A stretch of 64,000 nucleotides of DNA from Hoyosella sp. YIM 151337 (GCF_026041215.1 NZ_JAPEIQ010000013.1:428354-492353); one strand, 5' to 3'; positions 26,837-36,686 are shown, numbered from the stretch's first letter. The notes: a model not told the origin generated them from the letters alone. Translations and numbers: made by a program.

Positions 26837-28591
26837 CTACCAGCTCCGCAAGATCGCAATTCGGTCGCGCAGCTGCTCAGCGGTGGCGCTCGCGGTAGCT
26901 GGCCCGCCGCAAATGCGGCGCAGTTCGCCGTGGATCGCTCCGTGCGCTTTTCCGGTGCGATGGTGTTGCATAGCGACGAGTTTGTTCAGCTCCCGCCGCA
27001 GGAGTGACAACTGTGCAGCGGTCGACTCCCGGGGCTCGGGGGCTGGCCTCGGGATCTCCGGTTCTGTGGGCTGGCTGCTCTGACCGGCCGCGCCTTCCTG
27101 GGTACGTTTCTTGATTTGCTCGCTCTGTCGCTGCTGCAGCAGCGCTCGCATCTGCTCAGCGTCAAGCAGCCCCGGCAGGCCGAGGTAGTCAGCCTCTTCC
27201 TCGCTGCCGGAGAACGTCGCGGTTCCGAAGGAAGAACCGTCATAGATAACCTGGTCGAGCTCAGCCTGCGCACCAAGCGCGGTGAAGGCTTTCTCTTCCT
27301 CGCCAAGCTCGTCTTTCGTCTTATTCGCCTCTGCTAGCAGATCATCATCGAAACCGTCTTTTTCCCGGTGCGGCTTGCCAAGCACGTGGTCGCGCTGCGC
27401 TTCAAGCTTGCTCGCAAGATCGAGCAGAACCGGCACCGACGGCAGAAAGACACTCGCGGTCTCACCCGCGGTGCGGAGCCGCACGAAACGACCGATCGCC
27501 TGCGCGAAGTACAGCGGTGTCGATGCGCTTGTGGCGTACACGCCAACGGCGAGGCGGGGCACGTCCACGCCCTCGGACACCATACGCACGGCAACCATCC
27601 ATTTGTCTGCACTCGCGTTGAACTCAGCGATGCGGCCCGACGACGCTGGGTCATCCGAAAGGACCAGCACGGGACTCTCCCCGGTGATCTCCTCTAGAGC
27701 ACGGGCATATGCGCGCGCCATCGTCTGATCAGTCGCGATGACGAGCCCTCCGGCGTCGGGCATGCCACCGGCACGCAGTTGCCCCAGCCGGGTGTGTGCG
27801 GCAGACAGGACGGACGGGATCCAGTCGCCTTCTGGATCCAGCGCAGTGCGCCACGCGCGTGCCGTCTGTTCAGCATTCAGCGGCTCGCCGAGTCGCGCCG
27901 CGAACTCCTCGCCTGCACTATTGCGCCACCGCGCTTCACCTGAATAAGCGAGAAACACGACCGGCCGGACGACGCCGTCCCCGAGCGCATCCGCGTACCC
28001 GTACGTGTGATCTGCCTTCGACCGTGCGAGTCCGCCGGGTTCAGGCTCGTAGGTGACAAACGGAATCGGGCTGTCATCGCTGCGGAACGGGGTACCCGTC
28101 AGCGCCAGCCGGCGCGTCGCGTCGGAGAAGGCTTCCCGCATGGCCTCGCCCCAGCTCTTCGCATCGCCGGCATGGTGAACCTCATCGAGAATCACCAGCG
28201 TGCGCCGATTTTCCGTGCGAACACGGTGCTTGAACGGGTGTGATGCCACCTGCGCGTAGGTAACGGCAACGCCGTGATAGTCACGGGAAGTCTGCCCGGC
28301 TGAATTCGAAAAGTTCGAATCGATCGCGATGCCCACCCGATTCGCGGACTCCGCCCACTGATGCTTCAGGTGTTCTGTCGGGGCGACGATCGTCACCTGG
28401 TCGACCGTGCGATCCTGCAGAAGTTCGGCGGCCACACGCAACGCGAATGTCGTCTTTCCTGCGCCCGGCGTCGCGACCGCCAGGAAGTCGCGCGGTCGCG
28501 TCGACAGGTATTTCGTCAGCGCGCGCCGCTGCCAGGTGCGCAGCGTGACTGTGGATGCCCTGACCTCGGTCTGCACCGTTTCCGCCCGCAC
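26837..28591 (-). CDS. superfamily 2 DEAD/DEAH-type helicase
   Basis: The 584 residues hold a UvrB/Ski2-like helicase: Q-like TLRTWQRRAL, Walker A TPGAGKTT (41-48), the DEVHH box (ILDEVHHAGDAKSWGEAM), motif III LTGTPF, and a C-terminal RecA domain (VSEGVDVPRLAVGVYATSASTPLYFAQAIGRFVR). It is followed by a long charged tail that ends with coiled coil-like LSLLRRELNKLVAMQ. It resembles restriction-type or plasmid-encoded helicases, but no nuclease or methylase neighbours it. Substrate (DNA or RNA) unknown. It may serve in repair. Confidence 0.85.
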   Translation of the reverse strand: MRAETVQTEVRASTVTLRTWQRRALTKYLSTRPRDFLAVATPGAGKTTFALRVAAELLQDRTVDQVTIVAPTEHLKHQWAESANRVGIAIDSNFSNSAGQTSRDYHGVAVTYAQVASHPFKHRVRTENRRTLVILDEVHHAGDAKSWGEAMREAFSDATRRLALTGTPFRSDDSPIPFVTYEPEPGGLARSKADHTYGYADALGDGVVRPVVFLAYSGEARWRNSAGEEFAARLGEPLNAEQTARAWRTALDPEGDWIPSVLSAAHTRLGQLRAGGMPDAGGLVIATDQTMARAYARALEEITGESPVLVLSDDPASSGRIAEFNASADKWMVAVRMVSEGVDVPRLAVGVYATSASTPLYFAQAIGRFVRLRTAGETASVFLPSVPVLLDLASKLEAQRDHVLGKPHREKDGFDDDLLAEANKTKDELGEEEKAFTALGAQAELDQVIYDGSSFGTATFSGSEEEADYLGLPGLLDAEQMRALLQQRQSEQIKKRTQEGAAGQSSQPTEPEIPRPAPEPRESTAAQLSLLRRELNKLVAMQHHRTGKAHGAIHGELRRICGGPATASATAEQLRDRIAILRSW

Positions 28592-28819
28592 ACACTCTCC
28601 TTGTCAGATTTCGCTCGCCCCACCGTCTCCGCGATCAGCGGCGACCATTCAGTTGCACACGTCAGCACACACTGACCGCGACAATCAAATGCGCCGCGCG
28701 CTCTTCGCACGTGGGCAGCGCCACACGACTCCGCCCTAAGCCGCCATGGGCGGGAGACCGGCCCGCCCCATATTATTTCACCGAGCCGCCGATCACCCGG
28801 CGCGGACACGGCAGGCCGC

Positions 28820-29989
28820 ATGCCCGCAAAGACCACGGCCGTCGAGCATCCTAGAGAGGCCATGAGCGAACAGGAACAAGCGACCCGCGCCGAACCAGTC
28901 GTGCGCAGGCATCGCTGGCACCCAATCCGGCGGACCGGTCAAGTGATCGGCCGCACCGCCTCGCGCGCGTGGGACGATTCGATCTTCTCGCACTCCGCGA
29001 CCGCTGCCTTCTGGCAGGTTCTCTCGCTGCCGCCACTACTGCTCGGCGTGCTCGGCATGCTCGGTTACGTCGGTGACTGGTTCGGCCCGAACACCATCGA
29101 AATCATTGAAGGCAAGATCATCACGTTCAGTGGCGCGATCTTCAACGAGAGCGTTGTGGAACAGATTATTCAGCCCACGGTGAACGATGTGCTGGTGCGG
29201 GGACGGCTTGAGATCGTTTCCGTGGGCTTCGTGCTGTCGCTTTGGGCGGGATCGTCCGCAATCTCCGCCTTTGTGGACGCTATCGTCGAAGCGCACGGTC
29301 AGACGGAGCACCGGCATCCCGTGTGGCAGCGTTTGTTCGCGCTGCTGCTTTACGTCGTCTTCATGTTCCTGGCCGTGTTCACGATGCCCCTGGTCGCACT
29401 CGGGCCAGCGATCATCATGGACCTGATTCCCGACTCTTGGGACCGAATCGGTTCCGAAATGGTGCACACGTTCTACTACCCCGCCGTTGCGCTACTGCTG
29501 TTGTTCGGGCTGACAACGCTGTACAAGGTGGCACTCCCCCGCAGCCTGCCATGGCACCGGCTACTCGCGGGTGCCATGCTCGCTGGCGCCGTGTTCTACG
29601 CCGCGAGCACTGGGCTGCGTGTCTACTTGGGCGCAGTCACCCGCACGGGCTACACGTACGGGGCGCTCGCCACGCCGATTGCATTCCTGCTGTTCGCGTT
29701 CTTCCTTGGATTCGCGATCATGCTCGGTGCCGAGTTCAACGCCACCATTCAGGAAATGTGGCCGGCGCGGGCAACCCGTATCGAGCAAGTGAAGATGTGG
29801 CTGGCGACACAGGCGCAAGCGGCATCGGACCGGCCCGAAGACCGGCCCGTAACCTCACACCTGCTGCGGCTCGCGTCCGGGTCTATACGGGTCGTGACGG
29901 ACCGGCCTGCCCGGGGCCCACACGCACACGGTAAGCACGAAGCCAACCCCAGCGACGACGCCGTGGTCGAGACTCTGAAGAACCCGTGA
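28820..29989 (+). CDS. YihY/BrkB family inner membrane protein
   Basis: The 389 residues contain the YihY/virulence factor BrkB domain with about six membrane helices, e.g. VLSLPPLLLGVLGMLGYVGDWFG, LFALLLYVVFMFLAVFTMPLVALGPAIIMDLIP, and AFLLFAFFLGFAIMLGAEFNATIQE. The family's function is unsettled; the old claim that it is RNase BN was withdrawn. An internal ATG at 28862 with AGAGAGG close by is an alternative start that would shorten it by 14 residues. It corresponds to Rv2707. Confidence 0.88.
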   Translation: MPAKTTAVEHPREAMSEQEQATRAEPVVRRHRWHPIRRTGQVIGRTASRAWDDSIFSHSATAAFWQVLSLPPLLLGVLGMLGYVGDWFGPNTIEIIEGKIITFSGAIFNESVVEQIIQPTVNDVLVRGRLEIVSVGFVLSLWAGSSAISAFVDAIVEAHGQTEHRHPVWQRLFALLLYVVFMFLAVFTMPLVALGPAIIMDLIPDSWDRIGSEMVHTFYYPAVALLLLFGLTTLYKVALPRSLPWHRLLAGAMLAGAVFYAASTGLRVYLGAVTRTGYTYGALATPIAFLLFAFFLGFAIMLGAEFNATIQEMWPARATRIEQVKMWLATQAQAASDRPEDRPVTSHLLRLASGSIRVVTDRPARGPHAHGKHEANPSDDAVVETLKNP

Positions 29990-30000
29990 CGGCGCGCCCG

Positions 30001-30231
30001 CTACTGCCGCAACCGTTCGTACACTTTCTTACACTCCGGACACACAGGTGACCCAGGTTTAGGCGATCGCGTTACGGGAAACACTTCACCGCACAGCGCT
30101 ACCACGAAATTGCCGGTTACCGCGCTCTCCGTGATCTTGTCCTTGCGGACGTAGTGGAAGAACTTCGGGACGTCGTCGCCGGTCGTCTCATCAGTACGGG
30201 TATCGGGACGTTCCTTGATATCAGGGCTCAC
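30001..30231 (-). CDS. DUF3039 family protein
   Basis: The 76-residue conserved small protein (Rv2708c position) has the family pattern KFFHYVRKDKITESAVTGNFVVALCGEVFPVTRSPKPGSPVCPECKKVYERL. Its Cys-Gly and CPEC suggest zinc binding. The GTG start has GAGG immediately upstream. It converges with yihY and is divergent from the DUF3099 gene. No function known. Confidence 0.9.
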   Translation of the reverse strand: MSPDIKERPDTRTDETTGDDVPKFFHYVRKDKITESAVTGNFVVALCGEVFPVTRSPKPGSPVCPECKKVYERLRQ

Positions 30232-30302
30232 ACCTCAATAATGCCGCACTCTGCCGAGAGCCCGAAGTGGCTTCCCAGAGTGGCTAGTGGGAGAGTAGAA
30301 GA

Positions 30303-30704
30303 ATGACGAAGCATCCGCACAGTTCCCAGGGCGGATTTTTTACCGGGGACGACTCAGCGGCCCGAGCCTACGGCAAATCCGCGAAGCCACTTCTCATCAC
30401 TGGTGCCTCCGAGACTTTCGAGCAGCAACAGCGGGCCCGTGTGCGGAAATACACAATCCTCATGGCGTTTCGCATACCAGCACTCGTGCTCGCGGCGATC
30501 GCGTACTCGATCACCGGGACAGGCTGGATACCGCTTCTCATCATCGCACTCTCGATTCCGCTCCCCTGGATCGCGGTGCTCATCGCCAACGACCGGCCGC
30601 CGCGGCGCAAAGACGAACCCGACCGCTACGATGCGCGCCGGCGCGCCGCCGATGCTGACCAGCGCGCGATTGAACAGCAGCGGCACGAGACAATCGAAGG
30701 GTGA
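30303..30704 (+). CDS. DUF3099 membrane protein
   Basis: The 133-residue protein has two membrane helices (YTILMAFRIPALVLAAIAYSITGTGWI and LLIIALSIPLPWIAVLIAND) after the conserved LLITGASETFEQQQRARVRKYT, and ends in a charged tail. It matches DUF3099 (Rv2709). ATG with GGGAGAG upstream. The stop overlaps the methyltransferase GTG (GTGA), so the genes are coupled. Confidence 0.9.
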   Translation: MTKHPHSSQGGFFTGDDSAARAYGKSAKPLLITGASETFEQQQRARVRKYTILMAFRIPALVLAAIAYSITGTGWIPLLIIALSIPLPWIAVLIANDRPPRRKDEPDRYDARRRAADADQRAIEQQRHETIEG

Positions 30705-32212
30705 CGAAAAACGAGACAACCGCGTTCTGGTCTGCAGTCCGCGACGTTTTTGAGCGGAATGATTTCACTGCGGATGGCGTGATCGCACTGCTCGCCCCAA
30801 GCGGACTCGCTGCACTCGACCGAGGTGAGCCCGGCGCTGTCCGGAGACGCTGTCGCGAGGCAGGGCCGCTCGGTCTCCTAATCCGCTACTTCATGCTTGG
30901 CGATGCCGTCCCGGCCGACGATATCGCCCGGGTTCTGGCACCGATCGACACCGGCGACTTGCTGTCTAATGGCCTTCTCGAGCGGGGTACGGCCGGGCTT
31001 GCGGAATCGCTTGTCGATGTGCGGCCTCTCGATGCGGGCCACGGCAATCGATGGATCGTTTCAGATTTCGATGCGACGATGCGGATACGCGAGCTCAGCC
31101 CAGATCACGTTCTCGGTGTCGGGGCCGCGTCGCTGTCGCTGTTGCGCGCCACACCCACCGAACCCGTCGGCAGAGTCCTGGATCTCGGCACCGGTTGCGG
31201 AATTCAGGCTGTACACGCCGCCACCTACGCAAACTCCGTCACCGCGACGGATGTTAGCCCCCGCGCGCTGCGCCTCGCAGCTGCGACTTTCGCGCTCAAT
31301 GGAATCGACGCCGACTTGCGCGAGGGATCGTGGTTCGAGCCTGTCGCAGGTGAAGAATACGACCAGGTGGTCGCTAATCCGCCGTTCGTCGTCAGTGGTC
31401 CTGCAGTGGAGCTGACCTACCGGGATTCAGGCCTCGTGCTCGATGACGCAAGTGCACTCGTCATACGTTCAAGCCTCGAACATCTCGCTGTTGGCGGCAC
31501 CGCGGCGCTGCTCGCCTCGTGGGTGCACCAGGACGGGCAAGACTGGCGTACCAGGGTGGCGTCGTGGCTGCCTGACACCGGTGTCGATGCCTGGTTCGTC
31601 CAGCGTGACGTCGCCGACAAGGAATTCTACGTCTCAACCTGGTTGCGAGATACGGACGTCGACCTGCGTACACCCGCAGGCACCGCACGCCAGGAAAAGT
31701 GGCTCGAACACCTCGACCGCGCCGGGGTGGATGCGATCGGGTTCGGTTTTGTTTTTCTGCGGCGCACCACCGCTCCGTCGGACATCTTGTGTGAGGATCT
31801 CCTGCACGAATTCGGCGACCCGCTGGGTACTGAAGCATCGAGTTATCTGCGGCGGGTCGCGTGGCTGCGAGATAACGACGTACGCGCAGCCCGGCTCTGT
31901 CTGAACCCGCACAGCGCTCTCGAACAGGTCTCGAGTCCCGGCGAGAACGGCTGGGAACACGTCGTCACCCGCATCCACCGAACCGAAGGACCTCGCTGGC
32001 AGCATGAGATCGACGACCTCGCTGCTCGGCTGCTCGCTGGGCTGAGGCCCGATGGGCTTCCGTTCGCGGACGTGATCAGCCTGCTCGCAGCGACCACTGA
32101 CGAGCCCGCGGACGAACTCTTGACACGCGGCACCGCTTTGATCGAGGGACTCATCCGGCACGGTGTTGTGCTGCCCGCCGGGTTGTGTGACGCCGACGAG
32201 GGACCACGATGA
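30701..32212 (+). CDS. class I SAM-dependent methyltransferase, HemK-like (DUF7059-type N-terminus)
   Basis: The 503 residues include an N-terminal domain of about 110 residues, a SAM-binding domain (VLDLGTGCGIQAVHAAT from 160, ATDVSPRALRLAAATFALNG), and the N-methylase motif NPPF (226-229). NPPF/NPPY methyltransferases act on amide or exocyclic amine nitrogens, as in release-factor or rRNA methylation. The large C-terminal region has no recognised motif. The GTG start overlaps the DUF3099 stop, and its own stop overlaps dtd (ATGA), so DUF3099, methyltransferase and dtd form a coupled set. Confidence 0.85.
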   Translation: MTKNETTAFWSAVRDVFERNDFTADGVIALLAPSGLAALDRGEPGAVRRRCREAGPLGLLIRYFMLGDAVPADDIARVLAPIDTGDLLSNGLLERGTAGLAESLVDVRPLDAGHGNRWIVSDFDATMRIRELSPDHVLGVGAASLSLLRATPTEPVGRVLDLGTGCGIQAVHAATYANSVTATDVSPRALRLAAATFALNGIDADLREGSWFEPVAGEEYDQVVANPPFVVSGPAVELTYRDSGLVLDDASALVIRSSLEHLAVGGTAALLASWVHQDGQDWRTRVASWLPDTGVDAWFVQRDVADKEFYVSTWLRDTDVDLRTPAGTARQEKWLEHLDRAGVDAIGFGFVFLRRTTAPSDILCEDLLHEFGDPLGTEASSYLRRVAWLRDNDVRAARLCLNPHSALEQVSSPGENGWEHVVTRIHRTEGPRWQHEIDDLAARLLAGLRPDGLPFADVISLLAATTDEPADELLTRGTALIEGLIRHGVVLPAGLCDADEGPR

Positions 32213-32634
32213 TCGCAGTGATATCACGGGTGACGCGCGCATCGGTCTCCGTCAGCGGCGATGTGGTCGGTGAGATCACCACACCGGGTCTTCTAGTGCT
32301 GCTCGGCGTCGCTCGTGACGACGGCGCTCAGCAGGTTGCCATCATGGCAAGGAAGATCGCTGAGCTCCGAATTTTGCGCGACGAGAAATGCGCCTCCGAG
32401 GTGGGGGCACCCATTCTGCTCGTAAGCCAGTTCACGCTGCTCGGCAACACGAAGAAGGGACGCCGCCCATCATGGGTCGCCGCCGCTGCTCCCGCCGAGG
32501 CGCAACAGCGCTACAACGAGGTCTCCGAAGCTCTGCGCGCTCAGGGGCTGAAGGTTGAGCACGGCCTCTTCGGCGCAGACATGGCGGTGGAATCGGTCAA
32601 TGACGGACCGTTCACAGTCCTCGTTCATACGTAA
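32209..32634 (+). CDS. dtd: D-aminoacyl-tRNA deacylase
   Basis: This 141-residue Dtd protects translation by hydrolysing D-aminoacyl-tRNA and mischarged Gly-tRNA(Ala). The dimer-site motif [17 protein letters not shown] and the Gly-cis-Pro motif [11 protein letters not shown] are intact. Full length for the family. The ATG overlaps the previous stop by four bases. Confidence 0.95.
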   Translation: MIAVISRVTRASVSVSGDVVGEITTPGLLVLLGVARDDGAQQVAIMARKIAELRILRDEKCASEVGAPILLVSQFTLLGNTKKGRRPSWVAAAAPAEAQQRYNEVSEALRAQGLKVEHGLFGADMAVESVNDGPFTVLVHT

Positions 32635-32750
32635 ACCCCTTCGGGACACGACGACTGGTAAACCGGTTCCGCAGTTCACCCTTTCTCAGCAACTTCTCAG
32701 ATGACCGACAAAATCGACGCAGGTCAGGGTGTTTGAACTCGTGCGATGAC

Positions 32751-32778
32751 GGGAACTTTTTTATGTATCCGATTCGTT
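32751..32778 (+). promoter_or_regulatory. ECF-type (SigE/SigH-like) promoter of sigB
   Basis: GGGAAC (32751-32756) and CGTT (32775-32778), with an 18-nt spacer, match the ECF sigma promoter pattern GGAAC-N18-CGTT. It lies 36 nt before the sigB ATG, whose Shine-Dalgarno is GAGGAGG. In M. tuberculosis sigB is induced through such promoters by SigE, SigH and SigL. Confidence 0.75.
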
Positions 32779-32813
32779 GTGGATATGTACGACAACCGAT
32801 GAGGAGGCACGCA

Positions 32814-33797
32814 ATGACCAGCCCCGCGACAACTCGCCGCAGGAATGGAACCGCTGACATCAGCGCCGCCGAGCTTGATTCGCAGAGCCCAGCCGCTGAC
32901 CTTGTACGTGTCTACCTCAATGGTATCGGGCGAACCGCACTTTTGACGGCCGAGGACGAAGTCGAACTCGCCAAGCGCATCGAAGCAGGCCTGTATGCGA
33001 CACACCTATTGCAGACCGCGCCCAAGCTGACGCCCGCAAAGAAGCGTGACCTCGCCTTCATCGTTCGCGACGGCCAGCGCGCACGCGGTCACCTTCTCGA
33101 GGCAAACTTGCGTCTCGTCGTCTCGCTTGCGAAGCGGTATACCGGACGTGGCATGCCGCTTCTGGATCTGATTCAGGAAGGCAATCTCGGCTTGATCCGG
33201 GCAATGGAGAAGTTCGACTACGCGAAGGGCTTCAAGTTCTCCACCTATGCAACCTGGTGGATCCGGCAGGCAATAACGCGCGGAATGGCCGACCAGAGCC
33301 GCACGATCCGGCTCCCAGTGCACCTCGTTGAGCAGGTGAACAAGCTCGCACGCATCAAGCGAGAACTGCACCAACAGCTGGGCCGGGAGGCGACCGAGGA
33401 GGAACTGGCCCGAGAGTCGGGGATCCCGCAGGAAAAAATCCAGGATCTGCTCGATCACAGCCGCGACCCGGTGAGCCTCGACATGCCCGTCGGCAGTGAC
33501 GAGGAAGCACCGCTCGGTGACTTCATCGAGGACTCGGATGCGACAGACGCGGAAACCGCAGTTATCACCACACTTCTGCACAGTGATATCCGGACCGTGC
33601 TCGCGACGCTCGACGAGCGTGAACGCCAGGTCATCATTCTTCGATACGGTCTCGAAGATGGGCAGCCACGGACACTCGATCAGATCGGCCGTATTTTCGG
33701 ACTTTCCCGGGAACGTGTTCGCCAGATCGAGCGTGAAGTCATGACAAAGCTGCGCCAGGGCGATCGGGCGGAGAAACTGCGCGGTTACGCGTCGTAA
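32814..33797 (+). CDS. sigB: RNA polymerase sigma factor SigB
   Basis: The 327-residue sigma factor of group 2 has regions 1.2 through 4.2 ([71 protein letters not shown], and [20 protein letters not shown]). It lacks the Lys-rich N-terminal extension of SigA and is otherwise almost identical to it in region 2. It is a stress and stationary-phase sigma factor in mycobacteria. The ATG at 32814 follows GAGGAGG; the frame extends 27 codons upstream without support. Confidence 0.95.
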   Translation: MTSPATTRRRNGTADISAAELDSQSPAADLVRVYLNGIGRTALLTAEDEVELAKRIEAGLYATHLLQTAPKLTPAKKRDLAFIVRDGQRARGHLLEANLRLVVSLAKRYTGRGMPLLDLIQEGNLGLIRAMEKFDYAKGFKFSTYATWWIRQAITRGMADQSRTIRLPVHLVEQVNKLARIKRELHQQLGREATEEELARESGIPQEKIQDLLDHSRDPVSLDMPVGSDEEAPLGDFIEDSDATDAETAVITTLLHSDIRTVLATLDERERQVIILRYGLEDGQPRTLDQIGRIFGLSRERVRQIEREVMTKLRQGDRAEKLRGYAS

Positions 33798-33854
33798 TGC
33801 CTCGGCGCACCTAATTCATCTCAGATGCTCGTCAGAAGCATCTGTCTGCCGCGG

Positions 33855-33887
33855 CGCGGGTCAGTCTTGTCGGGAGGCTGACCCGCG
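33855..33887 (+). terminator. strong Rho-independent terminator after sigB
   Basis: Perfect arms CGCGGGTCAG (33855-33864) and CTGACCCGCG (33878-33887) with a 13-nt loop are followed by TCTTTTGTTT. Confidence 0.92.
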
Positions 33888-33960
33888 TCTTTTGTTTGCG
33901 ACAAAGCCTCACACGAGATATTCGGCGAAACGTCCCGTATCGGTGACGAAACGCCGCCGG

Positions 33961-34016
33961 GTTAGCGGAGGCGGCGGGCCGCCGCCGCGTTAGCGGAGGC
34001 GGCGGGCCGCCGCCGC
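33961..34016. repeat. 28-bp tandem duplication of the patA 3' end
   Basis: Two perfect 28-bp copies are head to tail, 33961-33988 and 33989-34016. Each encodes, on the minus strand, AAAARRLR and a TAA stop. The copy within patA is coding and the other lies after the stop. Each unit is GC-rich and nearly self-complementary (GGCGGCGGGCCGCCGCC), so it can also fold. Confidence 0.9.
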
Positions 34017-36686
34017 GTTGTCCAGGTCCTGGAATGCAACCTCTTTCCCGATGCGCAGTTGCGCGCCAATCACCGACGCGTCGTCTGGGGCTGCAAGGAC
34101 CGGATGGAGCAGCAGGGCCCGCACCTCCGGAAGGTCGACGGCGAGTGCGGAGACTCGCTGCGCGAGTTCGACGAGAGCTTCCTTGTTGGCCGCCGGCGCG
34201 CCACGGAGACCGTCCAGCAGCGGGGACGCTTTGGGCGAATTGATGAGTGTGTGTGCGGCGTCTTCGGTGAGGGGCGGGACCTGATAGGCCCGGTCACCGA
34301 CGAGTTCGGAAATCACCCCGGCGAGCCCGAACGTGACAAGTGTGCCGAATGATGGGTCATCCTGCAGGCTGAGTGTACAACCCACCCCTTTCGCTGCCAT
34401 CTTCTGCACGCGGACAGTCGCTGATCCGGAGATGGCGGCCATGTCGCTGTAAGCGAGCCGCACCGATGTGTCACGCGTCAAATCGAGCCGGACGCCAAGG
34501 AGGTCGGTCCGGTACTGCCACTGCTCCCCGACCGCCTTCACCGCGACAGGGTAGCCCAGTTCTTGTGCCGCAGCGATCGCCTCGTCGGGCGTCGTCACGT
34601 CTTTGAACGGGACAATCTTGATGCCGTAGCATCCAAGCACTTCTGCCGACTGCTCATCAGTGAGCAGACGCTGGCCCTGTTCGGGCAGCCAGCCGCGTAT
34701 CAAGTCCCGCGCGCGGTCGGGATCCATACCTTCAGGCCGGACGACCTTGGATACGGGCTGGCTCTTCCAGCGCGCATAACGCCAGGCGCGAGCGAGTGCC
34801 GCTACCGCTCGTTCCGGGCCAGGATACGACGGCACAGAACCGCGCATCGGCGCACCAGCGTGATCGCGCACGGCCAGTTGATCGGGGATGCCCTCACTAC
34901 CAAGAAATGTGCTGACCAGTGGTTTCGCTGCATCTCGTGCTGTCTCACGCAAGGCTGCCGCGTACGGTTCGGACGGCACCGCGACCGGGGGCACGAACAC
35001 CGCGATCACAGCGTCCACGTCTTCGGACGCCAGTGCCGCGGCGATCGCGCTGGCGAATTCCGATGGTGACGCGTGCGGCCCAACATCGATCGGATCGTTG
35101 GCGGCGAGGTTTTCGCCGCGAGCAGCGTCAACGGTAAGGACACCCAGTGCGGTCGAGTTACCAACGACAGCAACCCGCGGCCCAGCAGGCAGCGGTTGGT
35201 AGCCGAAGAGCAAAGCACAGTCGAACAGGTCGGAAATGCTGCCTACCTGGACCACACCGGTTTGTTCGAACAGTGCCGACACACTGGACTCGTCAAGCGA
35301 CACCCCTGTTGCCGCCAGGGCAAAAGGCGCGGCATGGCGCCCGCTCTTGACAGCGACTACTGGTTTGCTGCGCGCCACCCGGCGGGCGATGCGTGAGAAT
35401 TTGCGCGGATTGCCGAAGCTCTCCAAGTACAGCAGCACCACATCGGTTTCTGGATCCGAGTCCCAATACTGGAGCAGGTCGTTGCCCGAAAGGTCGGCGC
35501 GGTTACCCGCAGAAACAAACGTGGACAGCCCGAGCTGCCGCCGCCGAGCGGTGTCCAGAATCGCTATCCCAAGCGCGCCCGATTGACAGAAGAACCCGAT
35601 TCTGCCGCGCGGGGGCAGTACCGGCACGAGGGAGGCGTTCATCGCGATCGCCGGATCAGTGTTCGCGACCCCGAGCGCATTCGGGCCGATTACCCGCATG
35701 CCGTGCGTTCGGGCCGACTGCACAAGCCGTCGTTCTGCCTCCACGCCGTCCATGCTCGCCTCGCTGAATCCAGCGGAGACAACGACGAGCGCTTTGACTC
35801 GCTTTGTCAGACAGTCGTCAAGTACTTCGTCAATCGCCTGCGCGGGCACCGCGACGACGGCGAGGTCCACTGGGTCAGGGATGTCCCGAACCGTCGGATA
35901 GGCCCGCACACCGCGAACCGAGTTGCGTTCGGGGTGCACCGGGAACACTGGGCCGGTGAAACCGGCTGCGAGCAAGTTCTGCAGAACGGCACCCCCGACC
36001 TTGGTGGGATCCGTTGATGCCCCGATAACGGCGATCGACCGTGGGTGCAGCACGTTACGCACACTGCGCGCTTCCGACATGCGCTCGCGAGACTCACGCA
36101 CGGTCTGGCGGGCGTCGGTGGGATCGATATCGAAGGCCAGGTGCGCGACACTCCCGTCGTAACTGCGGGAGATCTCGTAGCCAGCTTCTTTGAACACCGC
36201 TATCATTCCGCGGTTCTCGGCGAGCACTTCCGCTTCGAATCGCGTGATCCCGTTCTGGGCGGCAGCATCCGCGAGGTGCTCGAGGAGGATCGAGCCCAAA
36301 CCCCGGCCTTGATGCTCGTCGGCGATCACGAAAGCTACCTCGGCCGAGTCGCTCGTGCCGGAGTACATCAACCGTTCGTACAACCCCACACCGATGATGT
36401 CGTCGCCGAGAATCAGCACGAACGACACGCGGTCTTTGTGGTCGACATTCGTGAAATGTATGACGTCGCGTTCCGGCATTCGCGGATACGGACCGAAGTA
36501 GCGCAGGTAGCGGGTGCGTTCGGAAAGGCCGGCGTGGAAGCGAACCAGTCGTTCGCTGTCCACCGGAGTGATTGGCCGCAGATGCACGACGCCGCCGTCG
36601 GAGGCGAGCACGTCCGCTTCCCAGGCGAGGGGGTAGTTATGGCCGCCGTTGTTCTTGCGGAGCTCTTGTTCAGTCACGGGGATCAT
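33990..36686 (-). CDS. GNAT acyltransferase fused to NDP-forming acyl-CoA synthetase-like domain (PatA/PatZ type)
   Basis: The 898-residue protein has an N-terminal GNAT domain (VAFVIADEHQGRGLGSILLEHL, 117-138), a CoA-binding Rossmann domain (IAVIGASTDPTKVGGAVLQNL, from 218), a succinyl-CoA-ligase-like domain (QSGALGIAILDTARRR, 368-383; NSTALGVL), and a C-terminal ATP-grasp part. This order is that of Streptomyces PatA, which acetylates acetyl-CoA synthetase. In the ligase half the phospho-His motif, normally SHTGA, reads AATGV with Ala459 at the His position, so ligase chemistry is probably lost. Its ATG overlaps the acuC stop by 17 nt. Confidence 0.85.
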   Translation of the reverse strand: MIPVTEQELRKNNGGHNYPLAWEADVLASDGGVVHLRPITPVDSERLVRFHAGLSERTRYLRYFGPYPRMPERDVIHFTNVDHKDRVSFVLILGDDIIGVGLYERLMYSGTSDSAEVAFVIADEHQGRGLGSILLEHLADAAAQNGITRFEAEVLAENRGMIAVFKEAGYEISRSYDGSVAHLAFDIDPTDARQTVRESRERMSEARSVRNVLHPRSIAVIGASTDPTKVGGAVLQNLLAAGFTGPVFPVHPERNSVRGVRAYPTVRDIPDPVDLAVVAVPAQAIDEVLDDCLTKRVKALVVVSAGFSEASMDGVEAERRLVQSARTHGMRVIGPNALGVANTDPAIAMNASLVPVLPPRGRIGFFCQSGALGIAILDTARRRQLGLSTFVSAGNRADLSGNDLLQYWDSDPETDVVLLYLESFGNPRKFSRIARRVARSKPVVAVKSGRHAAPFALAATGVSLDESSVSALFEQTGVVQVGSISDLFDCALLFGYQPLPAGPRVAVVGNSTALGVLTVDAARGENLAANDPIDVGPHASPSEFASAIAAALASEDVDAVIAVFVPPVAVPSEPYAAALRETARDAAKPLVSTFLGSEGIPDQLAVRDHAGAPMRGSVPSYPGPERAVAALARAWRYARWKSQPVSKVVRPEGMDPDRARDLIRGWLPEQGQRLLTDEQSAEVLGCYGIKIVPFKDVTTPDEAIAAAQELGYPVAVKAVGEQWQYRTDLLGVRLDLTRDTSVRLAYSDMAAISGSATVRVQKMAAKGVGCTLSLQDDPSFGTLVTFGLAGVISELVGDRAYQVPPLTEDAAHTLINSPKASPLLDGLRGAPAANKEALVELAQRVSALAVDLPEVRALLLHPVLAAPDDASVIGAQLRIGKEVAFQDLDNAAAARRLR

